A stretch of DNA of 5,788 nucleotides from an uncultured Collinsella sp. (lineage in GTDB: Bacteria > Actinomycetota > Coriobacteriia > Coriobacteriales > Coriobacteriaceae): NCBI GenBank assembly GCA_958428675.1, contig CAUAGV010000113.1, forward strand, positions 1 through 5,788. The letters run 5' to 3'. Both the position numbers and the translations under genes were made by a program. Below, piece by piece: positions 1 to 5,687 of the stretch. The first letter of the stretch is position 1, and each line of letters opens with the position of its first letter. Below the pieces are notes generated by a model. It did not search any database, was not told the origin of the DNA, and saw only the letters and a list, made by a program, of their open reading frames with translations.

Positions 1-629
1 CCCACCACACTGGCAAGCGGGGTGCGTAGGTCATGTGCCAAGTACGTGACCAGATCGTCCTTGCGATGAGACTCGTCACGCAAGGCCTGCTGCACCTTGC
101 GCTCGCGATCGCGCACACGGTTGAGTGCGCCCTCGACCTCCAGGAAGTCGCCGTCGATGTTGTCCCAGGTGTCGGGGTGATCGATCAGGCGATCTTGAAT
201 ACGAGCGGCCAGCACACAATCGGCATGCTGCTCGCCCTGCTCATAGCCCTGGTAGTACAGGGCGCGGCCGCAAAAGAACAGCACGCACACGGCAAGCGCC
301 AGCACAAAGCCAAGCATGTTGAATACAAAGCCGGCATCGAACAGCACCGGCCCTTCGATGCCGCCGAGTGCCATGGCGCCAATCGCCAACGTCATGGCCC
401 ACGCGGCACCGCCAATCACCACGCAGCGGCGTACGATTTCAAATCGATCGATCAGCAAAAAGCCGACAAGCAGCACCGCCAAGATTCCAGCGATGTTATC
501 GATGCCAATCAGCAGCAGGCTCAGCAAAAAGAGCAGCACCGTTGCAAGCGCGCGGTTGTCGACGACCGACCTCACGTATTCAAAGAGTCGATCGGGCACC
601 TCGAATGCCTGCCTATCGTCTTTTGTCAT
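1..629 (-). CDS. Sensor histidine kinase, VanS-like, 5' part only (runs off left edge)
   Basis: Partial membrane sensor kinase; 209 codons are visible from ATG at 629. It would autophosphorylate on a histidine and pass the phosphate to the regulator encoded just upstream. The N-terminus (MTKDDRQAFEVPDRLFEYVR) is cytoplasmic-looking. Hydrophobic segments follow at about residues 29-44, 46-60, 69-88 and 101-120, giving about four membrane passes with only short loops. A charged linker (about 125-190) leads to the dimerisation/phosphoacceptor motif LVTYLAHDLRTPLASVV, with His199 as the phosphorylation site; this H-box is typical of VanS and related HisKA kinases. The ATP-binding N, G and F boxes lie beyond the window. 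The minus-strand SD GGGGAAG (635-641) sits 5 nt before the ATG, and the gap from the regulator stop is 25 bp, so the two are surely co-transcribed. Canonical VanS proteins usually have two membrane helices, so the sensor part differs and the ligand cannot be inferred. Confidence 0.93.
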   Translation of the reverse strand, partial: MTKDDRQAFEVPDRLFEYVRSVVDNRALATVLLFLLSLLLIGIDNIAGILAVLLVGFLLIDRFEIVRRCVVIGGAAWAMTLAIGAMALGGIEGPVLFDAGFVFNMLGFVLALAVCVLFFCGRALYYQGYEQGEQHADCVLAARIQDRLIDHPDTWDNIDGDFLEVEGALNRVRDRERKVQQALRDESHRKDDLVTYLAHDLRTPLASVV

Positions 630-634
630 GTCCA

Positions 635-641
635 CTTCCCC
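635..641 (-). promoter_or_regulatory. Ribosome binding site for the histidine kinase
   Basis: Minus-strand GGGGAAG, 5 nt before the ATG at 629, in the 25-bp gap after the regulator stop. It fixes the kinase start. Confidence 0.6.
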
Positions 642-654
642 ACCATCAAAGGCG

Positions 655-1350
655 TTATTCGATTATGTAGCCGACGCCCCAGACGTTTTTGATAAAGCGC
701 GGCTTTTGAGCGTCGTCACCGATCTTTTCGCGCAGGTGGCGAATGTGCACCATCACCGTATTGTTGGAGCCGGGCATAAAATCCTCATTCCACACCGCGC
801 GGAACAGGTCCTCCACGGCTACCACGCTGCCGCGATGCTCGACCAGATACAGCAAGATGGAATACTCGATGGGCGTGAGGCGCACCGGCGCACCGTCCAC
901 CATTACGGAACGAGCATCGCGGTTGATCTCCAGGCCGTCGAGCTGGATGATCGGCGACTCGGCCACCTGCGCGCGGCTACCGTAGCTGGTGTAGCGGCGA
1001 AGCTGAGCATGCACGCGCGCGATGAGCTCAAGCGGACGGAACGGCTTAACCACGTAATCGTCCGCGCCAAGCGAAAGGCCCTCGATCTTGTCTTGCTGGG
1101 CATCGCGCGCCGTCAGCATGATCACGGGATAGGTATGGCTGGAACGGATCGTACGCAGCAACTCAAGCCCATCGATATCGGGCAGCATGACATCCAGCAG
1201 CGCAAGATCGAACTCCTGCTCCAAGATTGCCTTGGCAGCATCGGCCCCGCTATAGGCGACCTGTACGTCAAAGCCTTCTTTTGTAAGGTAGATACCAACC
1301 AAGTCGGCGATGGCCTTTTCGTCATCAACTACCAAAATGCGCTCGTTCAT
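655..1350 (-). CDS. VanR-like response regulator (OmpR/PhoB family)
   Basis: A 231-aa DNA-binding response regulator, full length for the family. The receiver domain (about 1-120) has every key residue: acidic pocket Asp9/Asp10 (LVVDDE), phospho-acceptor Asp53 (LLDVMLPD), switch Thr80 (VIMLTARD) and Lys102 (DDYVVKPF). The C-terminal winged-helix domain (about 130-231) contains the recognition-helix stretch GSNNTVMVHIRHLREKIGD and ends NVWGVGYIIE. This is very close to VanR-type regulators of the glycopeptide-sensing family. Phosphorylated by the kinase encoded next, it would bind tandem direct repeats near promoters. ATG at 1350 is preceded by SD GAGAGGAG (minus strand, 1356-1363) at 5-nt spacing. 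The stop TAA is 25 bp before the kinase start. It is divergent from a D,D-carboxypeptidase gene, suggesting a cell-wall role. It should not be named vanR, because no van resistance enzymes are seen and family similarity does not show glycopeptide sensing. Confidence 0.96.
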   Translation of the reverse strand: MNERILVVDDEKAIADLVGIYLTKEGFDVQVAYSGADAAKAILEQEFDLALLDVMLPDIDGLELLRTIRSSHTYPVIMLTARDAQQDKIEGLSLGADDYVVKPFRPLELIARVHAQLRRYTSYGSRAQVAESPIIQLDGLEINRDARSVMVDGAPVRLTPIEYSILLYLVEHRGSVVAVEDLFRAVWNEDFMPGSNNTVMVHIRHLREKIGDDAQKPRFIKNVWGVGYIIE

Positions 1351-1355
1351 GCGTG

Positions 1356-1363
1356 CTCCTCTC
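1356..1363 (-). promoter_or_regulatory. Ribosome binding site for the response regulator
   Basis: Minus-strand GAGAGGAG, containing AGGAG, 5 nt before the ATG at 1350. A strong Shine-Dalgarno match that fixes the regulator start. Confidence 0.75.
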
Positions 1364-1370
1364 GCGCTCC

Positions 1371-1376
1371 ATTATG
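1371..1376 (-). promoter_or_regulatory. Probable -10 element of the regulator-kinase operon
   Basis: Minus-strand CATAAT matches the TATAAT consensus at five of six positions. A start site about 7 nt downstream (near 1364) would give a short leader of about 14 nt that still includes the SD. No good -35 hexamer lies 16-18 bp upstream; the region reads as a GT-rich TGTGTG. A weak -35 is common at promoters that need an activator, which would fit autoregulation. The element is visible; its activity is inferred. Confidence 0.45.
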
Positions 1377-1415
1377 CCCGAGGGGGCGCATGCCACACAC
1401 AACAAGCGTGGGTGA

Positions 1416-1431
1416 TTAAGTCGGCCTTAAG
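1416..1431. promoter_or_regulatory. Candidate response-regulator site: two TTAAG half-sites 11 bp apart
   Basis: On the plus strand TTAAG occurs at 1416-1420 and again at 1427-1431, a direct repeat with an 11-bp period. OmpR/PhoB-family regulators bind as head-to-tail dimers on direct repeats of about 10-11 bp. The site lies about 50-65 bp upstream of the predicted operon start and about 85-100 bp upstream of the predicted carboxypeptidase start, so it could serve either gene. The half-sites are short and AT-rich, so chance is possible. Confidence 0.35.
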
Positions 1432-1502
1432 CACCCTTGTGCCCGTTCGGGCGCGGATGTGGGCCACGCACGCACGCGATGATCGCCGACACCGGCAAAC
1501 GA

Positions 1503-1508
1503 TATACT
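1503..1508 (+). promoter_or_regulatory. Probable -10 element of the D,D-carboxypeptidase gene
   Basis: TATACT matches the TATAAT consensus at five of six positions in otherwise GC-rich DNA. The -35 region, about 1479-1485 (ATGATCG), is poor. Transcription would start near 1515, giving a leader of about 33 nt before the chosen GTG at 1548. This position also argues against any start codon upstream of about 1515. Confidence 0.45.
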
Positions 1509-1547
1509 CTAGTTCCAGAAGAGACCATCCCGTCGAAAGCGAAATCT

Positions 1548-2888
1548 GTGAAGTCCCTCACCTCTTTTGCAAAGCGCTCAGCTCAGCTTGCCGCCGGCTT
1601 TGTCTGCGCTATCGCCCTTGCCGCTGGCGTGCCCACCGTCGCCGGCGCCCAAGTACTCACGACCGACAATGTTTGCGGCAAAACCGCCGATGCGCGCGGC
1701 ATCACGGCCGAAAATCTGCCCGATATCGATGCGACCAATGCGCTCGTCATGGGCAAAGACGGCACCGTCTACTATGGGCGCGGCGCCGATGAGCAGGTTA
1801 AAATCGCCTCGATCACCAAGGTCATGACCGCAATCCTAACCGTCGAGAATTGCAAGATGGACGAGAAGGTCACGGTGAGCAACGCCGCAGCCACCGTGGG
1901 TAATTCGACCGCCGGCTTGCTCGAAGGTGACGAGCTTACCGTGGAGCAGGCACTGCGCGGCCTGATGATTCCCTCGGGCAACGACGCCGCCGTCGTGCTC
2001 GCCGAATATGTGGGCAAGAAGATCGACCCTAAGACCAAAGACGCCGAGGCAACCTTTGTGAAGGCCATGAACGAGCGCGCTAAGAAGCTCGGCTGCACCG
2101 GTACGCTTTTTGAAAACCCGCATGGTCTGGACTTTGATGAGTGGGCTGGCGATATGCACTCAACCGCACACGACGTAGCGCTGATGATGCAGGAGGCCAT
2201 GAAAAACGACACGATCCGCGAGGTCGTAGCGAGCGAGGATTCCTGGATCGAGGTCACGGGCACCGACGGCACCGACCATTCGCATTCCATGGACACGCAC
2301 AACGTTTTGCTCGGTCAGGACGGAAACATTGGCGGCAAGACCGGCACCACCGACGACGCGGGCTACTGCTTTACGAGCGCCTACAACCGCGACGGCGACG
2401 AGATCTACACTGTTATTTTGAACTCCACCACCACCGACCAGCGCTTTACCGATACCGCCAGCCTTGCCAACTGGTACTACGGCCACAAGGTGACGGTCGC
2501 AATCGCCAACACGCAGGAAAAGACCGCCAACGGCAACCCGCTTATGGCGCGCATTGGTCAAACCGACTGGACGGATAAGACGATCGACGCCACACTCGCC
2601 GATCCCACGGCGCAAGCGACCGTGTTTTCCCTTGCCGGCGAGGTGACCGAAAAGGTTAGCTACGACGATCTTTCGGGCACGGTGCATGTGGGCGACAAGG
2701 TGGGCAGCGTCACGCTCAAGCAGGACGGCACCAAGATCGCCGTCATGGACCTAGTTGCCGACGAGGAAGGCGCAGGGCCGAATCCCATTGAATGGCTGCT
2801 CGTGAAGCTCGATCGCTTGGGCCGTCGCATCGACAACCGCCCGCTCACGGCAGAAAGCGAGACCGTCGCCAAGGCTCCTGAGGTGTAG
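1548..2888 (+). CDS. Secreted D-alanyl-D-alanine carboxypeptidase (PBP5-like, peptidase S11)
   Basis: A 446-aa DacA/DacC/DacF-type low-molecular-weight penicillin-binding protein that removes the terminal D-Ala from peptidoglycan pentapeptides outside the membrane. The start is taken as GTG at 1548: it follows a weak SD (GAAAG, 1535-1539) and gives a clean signal peptide with basic residues (K2, K9, R10), hydrophobic core 14-28 and probable cleavage after AGA (32-34). An in-frame TTG at 1437 would add 37 polar residues and precede the likely promoter. All catalytic motifs are present: SITK (88-91, nucleophile Ser88), SGN (143-145) and KTG (264-266); NPHGLD (190-195) is typical of S11. Residues about 314-405 fit the PBP5 C-terminal beta domain. 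Residues about 413-429 (IEWLLVKLDRLGRRI) form an amphipathic basic helix suited to membrane anchoring. The mature part has four cysteines. It is divergent from the VanR/VanS-like operon and ends at a strong terminator. Confidence 0.95.
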   Translation: MKSLTSFAKRSAQLAAGFVCAIALAAGVPTVAGAQVLTTDNVCGKTADARGITAENLPDIDATNALVMGKDGTVYYGRGADEQVKIASITKVMTAILTVENCKMDEKVTVSNAAATVGNSTAGLLEGDELTVEQALRGLMIPSGNDAAVVLAEYVGKKIDPKTKDAEATFVKAMNERAKKLGCTGTLFENPHGLDFDEWAGDMHSTAHDVALMMQEAMKNDTIREVVASEDSWIEVTGTDGTDHSHSMDTHNVLLGQDGNIGGKTGTTDDAGYCFTSAYNRDGDEIYTVILNSTTTDQRFTDTASLANWYYGHKVTVAIANTQEKTANGNPLMARIGQTDWTDKTIDATLADPTAQATVFSLAGEVTEKVSYDDLSGTVHVGDKVGSVTLKQDGTKIAVMDLVADEEGAGPNPIEWLLVKLDRLGRRIDNRPLTAESETVAKAPEV

Positions 2889-2912
2889 GGCGCAAGAATA
2901 ATAAGCCCACTG

Positions 2913-2945
2913 AAAGGAGGCGTCCGAAAGGATGCCTCCTTTTTT
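2913..2945 (+). terminator. Intrinsic terminator of the carboxypeptidase gene
   Basis: The arms 2913-2925 (AAAGGAGGCGTCC) and 2930-2942 (GGATGCCTCCTTT) pair over 13 bp, with one G-T wobble, around a GAAA tetraloop. A run of six T ends at 2945. It begins 24 bp after the carboxypeptidase stop and is textbook rho-independent. Confidence 0.92.
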
Positions 2946-2947
2946 GA

Positions 2948-2965
2948 GGGTTCGAATCCCCAGCT
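2948..2965 (+). repeat. tRNA-Ser T-arm fragment, inverted relative to the tRNA gene
   Basis: The 18 nt GGGTTCGAATCCCCAGCT are identical to the T-arm plus first acceptor bases of the tRNA-Ser gene, whose copy lies on the minus strand at 3028-3045. The match stops at both ends, so no D-arm, anticodon arm or CCA end accompanies it. It starts 2 bp after the T-run of the preceding terminator. It is not a functional tRNA; it may be a relic of tRNA-targeted recombination or of a local inverted duplication. Confidence 0.8.
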
Positions 2966-2980
2966 TACGTTCTTGATAGC

Positions 2981-3005
2981 AAAAAGGGCCCCGAATGGAG
3001 CCCTT
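2981..3005 (-). terminator. Intrinsic terminator downstream of tRNA-Ser
   Basis: Read on the minus strand, AAGGGCTCC (3005-2997) pairs with GGGGCCCTT (2992-2984) around the loop ATTC, with one G-U pair, and runs into TTTTT at 2985-2981. It lies 15 bp past the CCA end of the tRNA gene. In the other direction it is followed by TTCTTTC, so it may also give weak plus-strand termination. Confidence 0.85.
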
Positions 3006-3019
3006 CTTTCAAGTCATAC

Positions 3020-3110
3020 TGGCGGAGAGCTGGGGATTCGAACCCCAGATGCCCTTTTGGGGCATACTCGCTTAGCAGGCGAGCACCTTCGGCCTCTCGG
3101 TCAGCTCTCC
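3020..3110 (-). tRNA. tRNA-Ser (anticodon GCU)
   Basis: A complete class II tRNA of 91 nt. The acceptor stem GGAGAGC (3110-3104) pairs with GCTCTCC (3030-3024), followed by discriminator G and an encoded CCA (3022-3020). The anticodon stem CTCGC/GCGAG encloses loop CTGCTAA, with anticodon GCT at 3076-3074, which reads serine AGC/AGU codons. A long variable arm (ATGCCC/GGGCAT) and a T-arm (TGGGG-TTCGAAT-CCCCA) confirm the serine type. It has its own promoter and terminator and so appears to be a single-gene unit. Confidence 0.98.
3028..3045 (-). repeat. T-arm segment of tRNA-Ser, partner of the inverted copy at 2948-2965
   Basis: This 18-nt stretch within the tRNA gene is the exact reverse complement of plus-strand 2948-2965. 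The two copies are 62 bp apart and enclose the minus-strand terminator. Confidence 0.8.
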
Positions 3111-3124
3111 GTAACAGCCGTTCT

Positions 3125-3153
3125 ATAGTAACCAAACAGCCAAGGATGAGCAA
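3125..3153 (-). promoter_or_regulatory. Probable promoter of tRNA-Ser
   Basis: On the minus strand, -35 TTGCTC (3153-3148) and -10 TACTAT (3130-3125) are separated by exactly 17 bp. The -10 ends 14 bp before the tRNA 5' end, leaving room for a short leader. Neither hexamer is perfect (three and four of six), but spacing and position fit. No terminator is evident between the 813-aa gene and this promoter, so read-through from upstream could also supply the tRNA. Confidence 0.55.
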
Positions 3154-3202
3154 GAGGAAATTTTCTAATTGCCTAGCAGCCTTTCCTTCTTGAAAGCTTC
3201 GC

Positions 3203-5644
3203 CTACCCCAGCGAGCGGTTGAGGGAGCCGAGCTCGTCGTTGCCCATGGTGCGCCACATTTGGAAGATACAACCGCGCGCCAGGAAAAAGAAACCGTTGT
3301 CGACCAGTTGCACAGCGGCATCTGCCAGCTGATTCGTCACGGCGGACACTGGCGGCAGCTCTAGTCCAGCCTTGTGGATGGTCACGACCGCTTCCTCGAA
3401 CGTCGGAGGCCCGCTGACGCCCATCTCGTTCATAAGGCCCTGCATTTCTTCCAGCGCGCTGCTGCCCGACTCCTCGCCGCGCGGCACCAGACGGTAACAA
3501 GCCAGCGCCAGGTCGAGCTGATCGCAATTCCAATAGGCAAACGCCAAGCGATAGAACAGGTAGCCGATTGCAGAACGATCGCTGGCAATACGTAGGCCGT
3601 GGCGCGCCACCTCGATAATCTCGTCAAAGCGCTCCAGGCGCGCAAGCACGTTGATGAGCGCAAAGTGCGACTGCATGGACGAGCGCGCCAGATCGTAAAG
3701 ATGGCGCACCTCGGGCAGTGCTCGTTCAACGTCCTCTTGCTCGGCGTAAAAGCTGCAGATCTCGTGCTGGGCAAAGTACAGCGCATCGGGCGCACGAAGG
3801 ATTCGCACAGAGCGGTCTTCTTCCAACACCGGTAGCACCATGCGCACCAGCTGGTTATCGCAAAACTGCGTTTGAACCGGACCTGTCGCCAAAAGCTCGG
3901 CGACGGCGCACTTAGCCTCCAACTCCTCAACAAGACGGGAAAAGCCTTCAAAAGCACCTGTACGGTCGACTTTTGCCTGCTCGCGCAATTCAACAACACG
4001 GGCCACGTATGGGTCGTCGTCCTCTTCCATGACCTCCAGCTCGTCAGCCGTATCGGCAAGCAGCAGATCGCGCAGCGCCGGCGGCAGCGTGCGATGGTCA
4101 TCACGCGGACGAGCATGAACCTCCGCAGGCTCAATCGTCTCCGGAGCGGTTGACTCATACGCCTCAAGTACACGCTTGCACGGCATATCGTCCATGTCCA
4201 TGCTCTCAAGATCCTTGGCGACAGGCACGCAATCGGCCAGATAGGCCGCGCGCCCAAAGAAATACGTTGCGACAACGCGCTCGCCCTGCTCACTGTCGGG
4301 AGCAGCAATCTGCACATAGCAGCGCGTGATGCAGGTACCCGCGGCAAAACACGCTGCCGCAAGCGTGAGTGCCACGCGCGCATCGTGCTCCGCGGCCCAG
4401 ATCGTGCGCGTGTCCTCGTCCAGCTCGCGCCAGGCGTCATCTTGGGCGTCGTATTCACGTTGAGGCATAGCATCCGCGACAGAGTGCCCAAACCGAACGA
4501 GCATAATCCCCTCGGCAACGTTTGCCCGATAGGTATAGTCGAGCCGTGTGACCACGTTTAGTGCCTCGACAATACGCGCGAAGCGGGTACGCACATCCCA
4601 CTCACCGCCCGGCTGGCACGAAACCGTTCCCGGTTTGGCCCACGGGTTATCGCTCGAGGCCGTATCGAGCAGTCGGGGAACATCGTTGGTCGTCTTGGCG
4701 ATATGCCACGCATCAAAGAGCGCGCAGCCCTCAAGGCTCGGCGACGAGGCCGCGGGGGCCAATCCAGCCCCAATGCGCTCAAGGATGCCGGAGAGGCGGT
4801 TGAGACGGCACTCGATGGCGAGCAGCGTGTCAATCTCGTCCTGGTCTAGCAGACTACGATCAAAATTGAGATAGAAAAGCTTTGAGCGATCGATGCGAGC
4901 CAGGCTCATCTCGGACTTAGCGGCGATGGTGCGCAAGCGGGGCAAGTCAATTTCACTCATAAGGGCGGCGGCATAGCGCTCGATACCGCTCGGATTCTCG
5001 GCATGGTCAACGCGGTAGAGCAGCGTCTCGATAGCGTCAGGTAGCGGTGCCGTGTTAAAGCCCAAAAACACCTCGACCGGCTCGGGCAACTTTACGAGCT
5101 TGATCTTGTCGATAACATTTTGCATACCCTCGTCGAGTCCGCCGGCGTCCGCCGTGCTCGCAATGGTATTTTCGGAGTCAGCGAATATCACGTAGCGCAG
5201 GAACATCGATGCCATGAACTCGCCGTAAGGAAGGGAGCGGGTCGAATTCCATGTCTCGTGGTCGGACTGCTCGCGCATGGGGCCTTCGGGAGAGCCGACG
5301 GTTCGCGCGCACGCGCGCATTGTGCCGTTGGCTCCCCGAACCACAATCTCACCAATACCGGAGTCCGACTCGTCAAGGACCAGTTCCATGTCGGGATCGT
5401 TGGGCAGCGGAGCCTCGCTAACGGGGCGGTCCACCTTGTACACCTCACCCGAAACGCTTACGTAGCCCAAAAGCGACACATGGCTTTTGCCAACGAATTC
5501 GACGACATAACAAGATTCATGCTGATCCTCGCCAAAGAGTTTCCAGACCACGCCATATGAGCGTCCCGCAGGCTGCTCGGGCATCGCCGGAAAGCGCTTC
5601 TTGGGATCGAGAAACCTGAGCTTGTATGTCGGACGCTCTGCCAC
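3203..5644 (-). CDS. Uncharacterised 813-aa protein with TPR-like C-terminal helices
   Basis: I do not recognise a named family. The reading frame is long and intact. The start is GTG at 5644, with a GGTGAT match to the anti-SD 5 nt upstream (minus strand, 5655-5650); the next in-frame Met is residue 21. There is no signal peptide and no convincing membrane helix; the most hydrophobic stretch (about 423-447) reads as a buried helix, so a cytoplasmic protein is likely. Residues about 1-110 look beta-rich. A strongly acidic stretch occurs at 534-545 (ELEVMEEDDDPY). Residues about 620-722 resemble consecutive helix pairs of tetratricopeptide type: ALYFAQHEICSFYAEQEDVE, FALINVLARLERFDEIIEVA and GYLFYRLAFAYWNCDQLDLA. 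Such repeats usually mediate protein contacts. No catalytic motif is visible. Stop TAG at 3205-3203 lies 93 bp before the tRNA gene on the same strand, with no clear terminator between. Confidence is high that it is a gene, low for any role. Confidence 0.9.
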   Translation of the reverse strand: MAERPTYKLRFLDPKKRFPAMPEQPAGRSYGVVWKLFGEDQHESCYVVEFVGKSHVSLLGYVSVSGEVYKVDRPVSEAPLPNDPDMELVLDESDSGIGEIVVRGANGTMRACARTVGSPEGPMREQSDHETWNSTRSLPYGEFMASMFLRYVIFADSENTIASTADAGGLDEGMQNVIDKIKLVKLPEPVEVFLGFNTAPLPDAIETLLYRVDHAENPSGIERYAAALMSEIDLPRLRTIAAKSEMSLARIDRSKLFYLNFDRSLLDQDEIDTLLAIECRLNRLSGILERIGAGLAPAASSPSLEGCALFDAWHIAKTTNDVPRLLDTASSDNPWAKPGTVSCQPGGEWDVRTRFARIVEALNVVTRLDYTYRANVAEGIMLVRFGHSVADAMPQREYDAQDDAWRELDEDTRTIWAAEHDARVALTLAAACFAAGTCITRCYVQIAAPDSEQGERVVATYFFGRAAYLADCVPVAKDLESMDMDDMPCKRVLEAYESTAPETIEPAEVHARPRDDHRTLPPALRDLLLADTADELEVMEEDDDPYVARVVELREQAKVDRTGAFEGFSRLVEELEAKCAVAELLATGPVQTQFCDNQLVRMVLPVLEEDRSVRILRAPDALYFAQHEICSFYAEQEDVERALPEVRHLYDLARSSMQSHFALINVLARLERFDEIIEVARHGLRIASDRSAIGYLFYRLAFAYWNCDQLDLALACYRLVPRGEESGSSALEEMQGLMNEMGVSGPPTFEEAVVTIHKAGLELPPVSAVTNQLADAAVQLVDNGFFFLARGCIFQMWRTMGNDELGSLNRSLG

Positions 5645-5672
5645 GAAATATCACCCTGATCGGTCGCTTGAG

Positions 5673-5678
5673 AAGGAG
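5673..5678 (+). promoter_or_regulatory. Ribosome binding site for the right-edge gene
   Basis: AAGGAG lies 9 nt before the ATG at 5688. It is a near-consensus Shine-Dalgarno and the main reason for calling the short partial reading frame a gene. Confidence 0.65.
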
Positions 5679-5687
5679 TGGTCGCGA

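Noticed and set aside
33..692. 219-codon plus-strand open frame at the left edge
   Set aside because: It is opposite the kinase gene, whose translation gives membrane helices and an exact H-box. The plus-strand product is His/Gln-rich and unlike a real protein.
316..1419. 367-codon plus-strand open frame opposite the regulator and kinase
   Set aside because: It is antisense to two clearly recognisable genes on the minus strand, crosses both of them and has no protein-like domain. It arises from the codon bias of the real genes.
1441..1452. Short inverted repeat GCCCGTTCGGGC as a terminator or operator
   Set aside because: The stem is only 4-5 bp with no T-run, and no gene ends here. Such short palindromes are expected by chance in GC-rich DNA.
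1465..1476. Three tandem CACG tetranucleotides as a phase-variable tract
   Set aside because: Three units are too few to slip often, and the tract is outside any coding frame and upstream of the predicted -10.
1437..1547. Upstream in-frame TTG (1437) or ATG (1479) as start of the carboxypeptidase
   Set aside because: They would put 23 to 37 polar residues before the signal peptide, lack an SD, and fall upstream of the likely -10 at 1503-1508.
1772..2687. Minus-strand open frames of about 175 codons inside the carboxypeptidase gene
   Set aside because: They lie fully antisense to a gene with all S11 catalytic motifs, have no RBS that stands out and show low-quality composition.
1..2888. Calling the left half a vancomycin-resistance cluster
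   Set aside because: Only regulator and kinase similarity is seen. There is no VanH, D-Ala-D-Lac or D-Ala-D-Ser ligase, VanX or VanY, and the carboxypeptidase is a housekeeping-type serine PBP.
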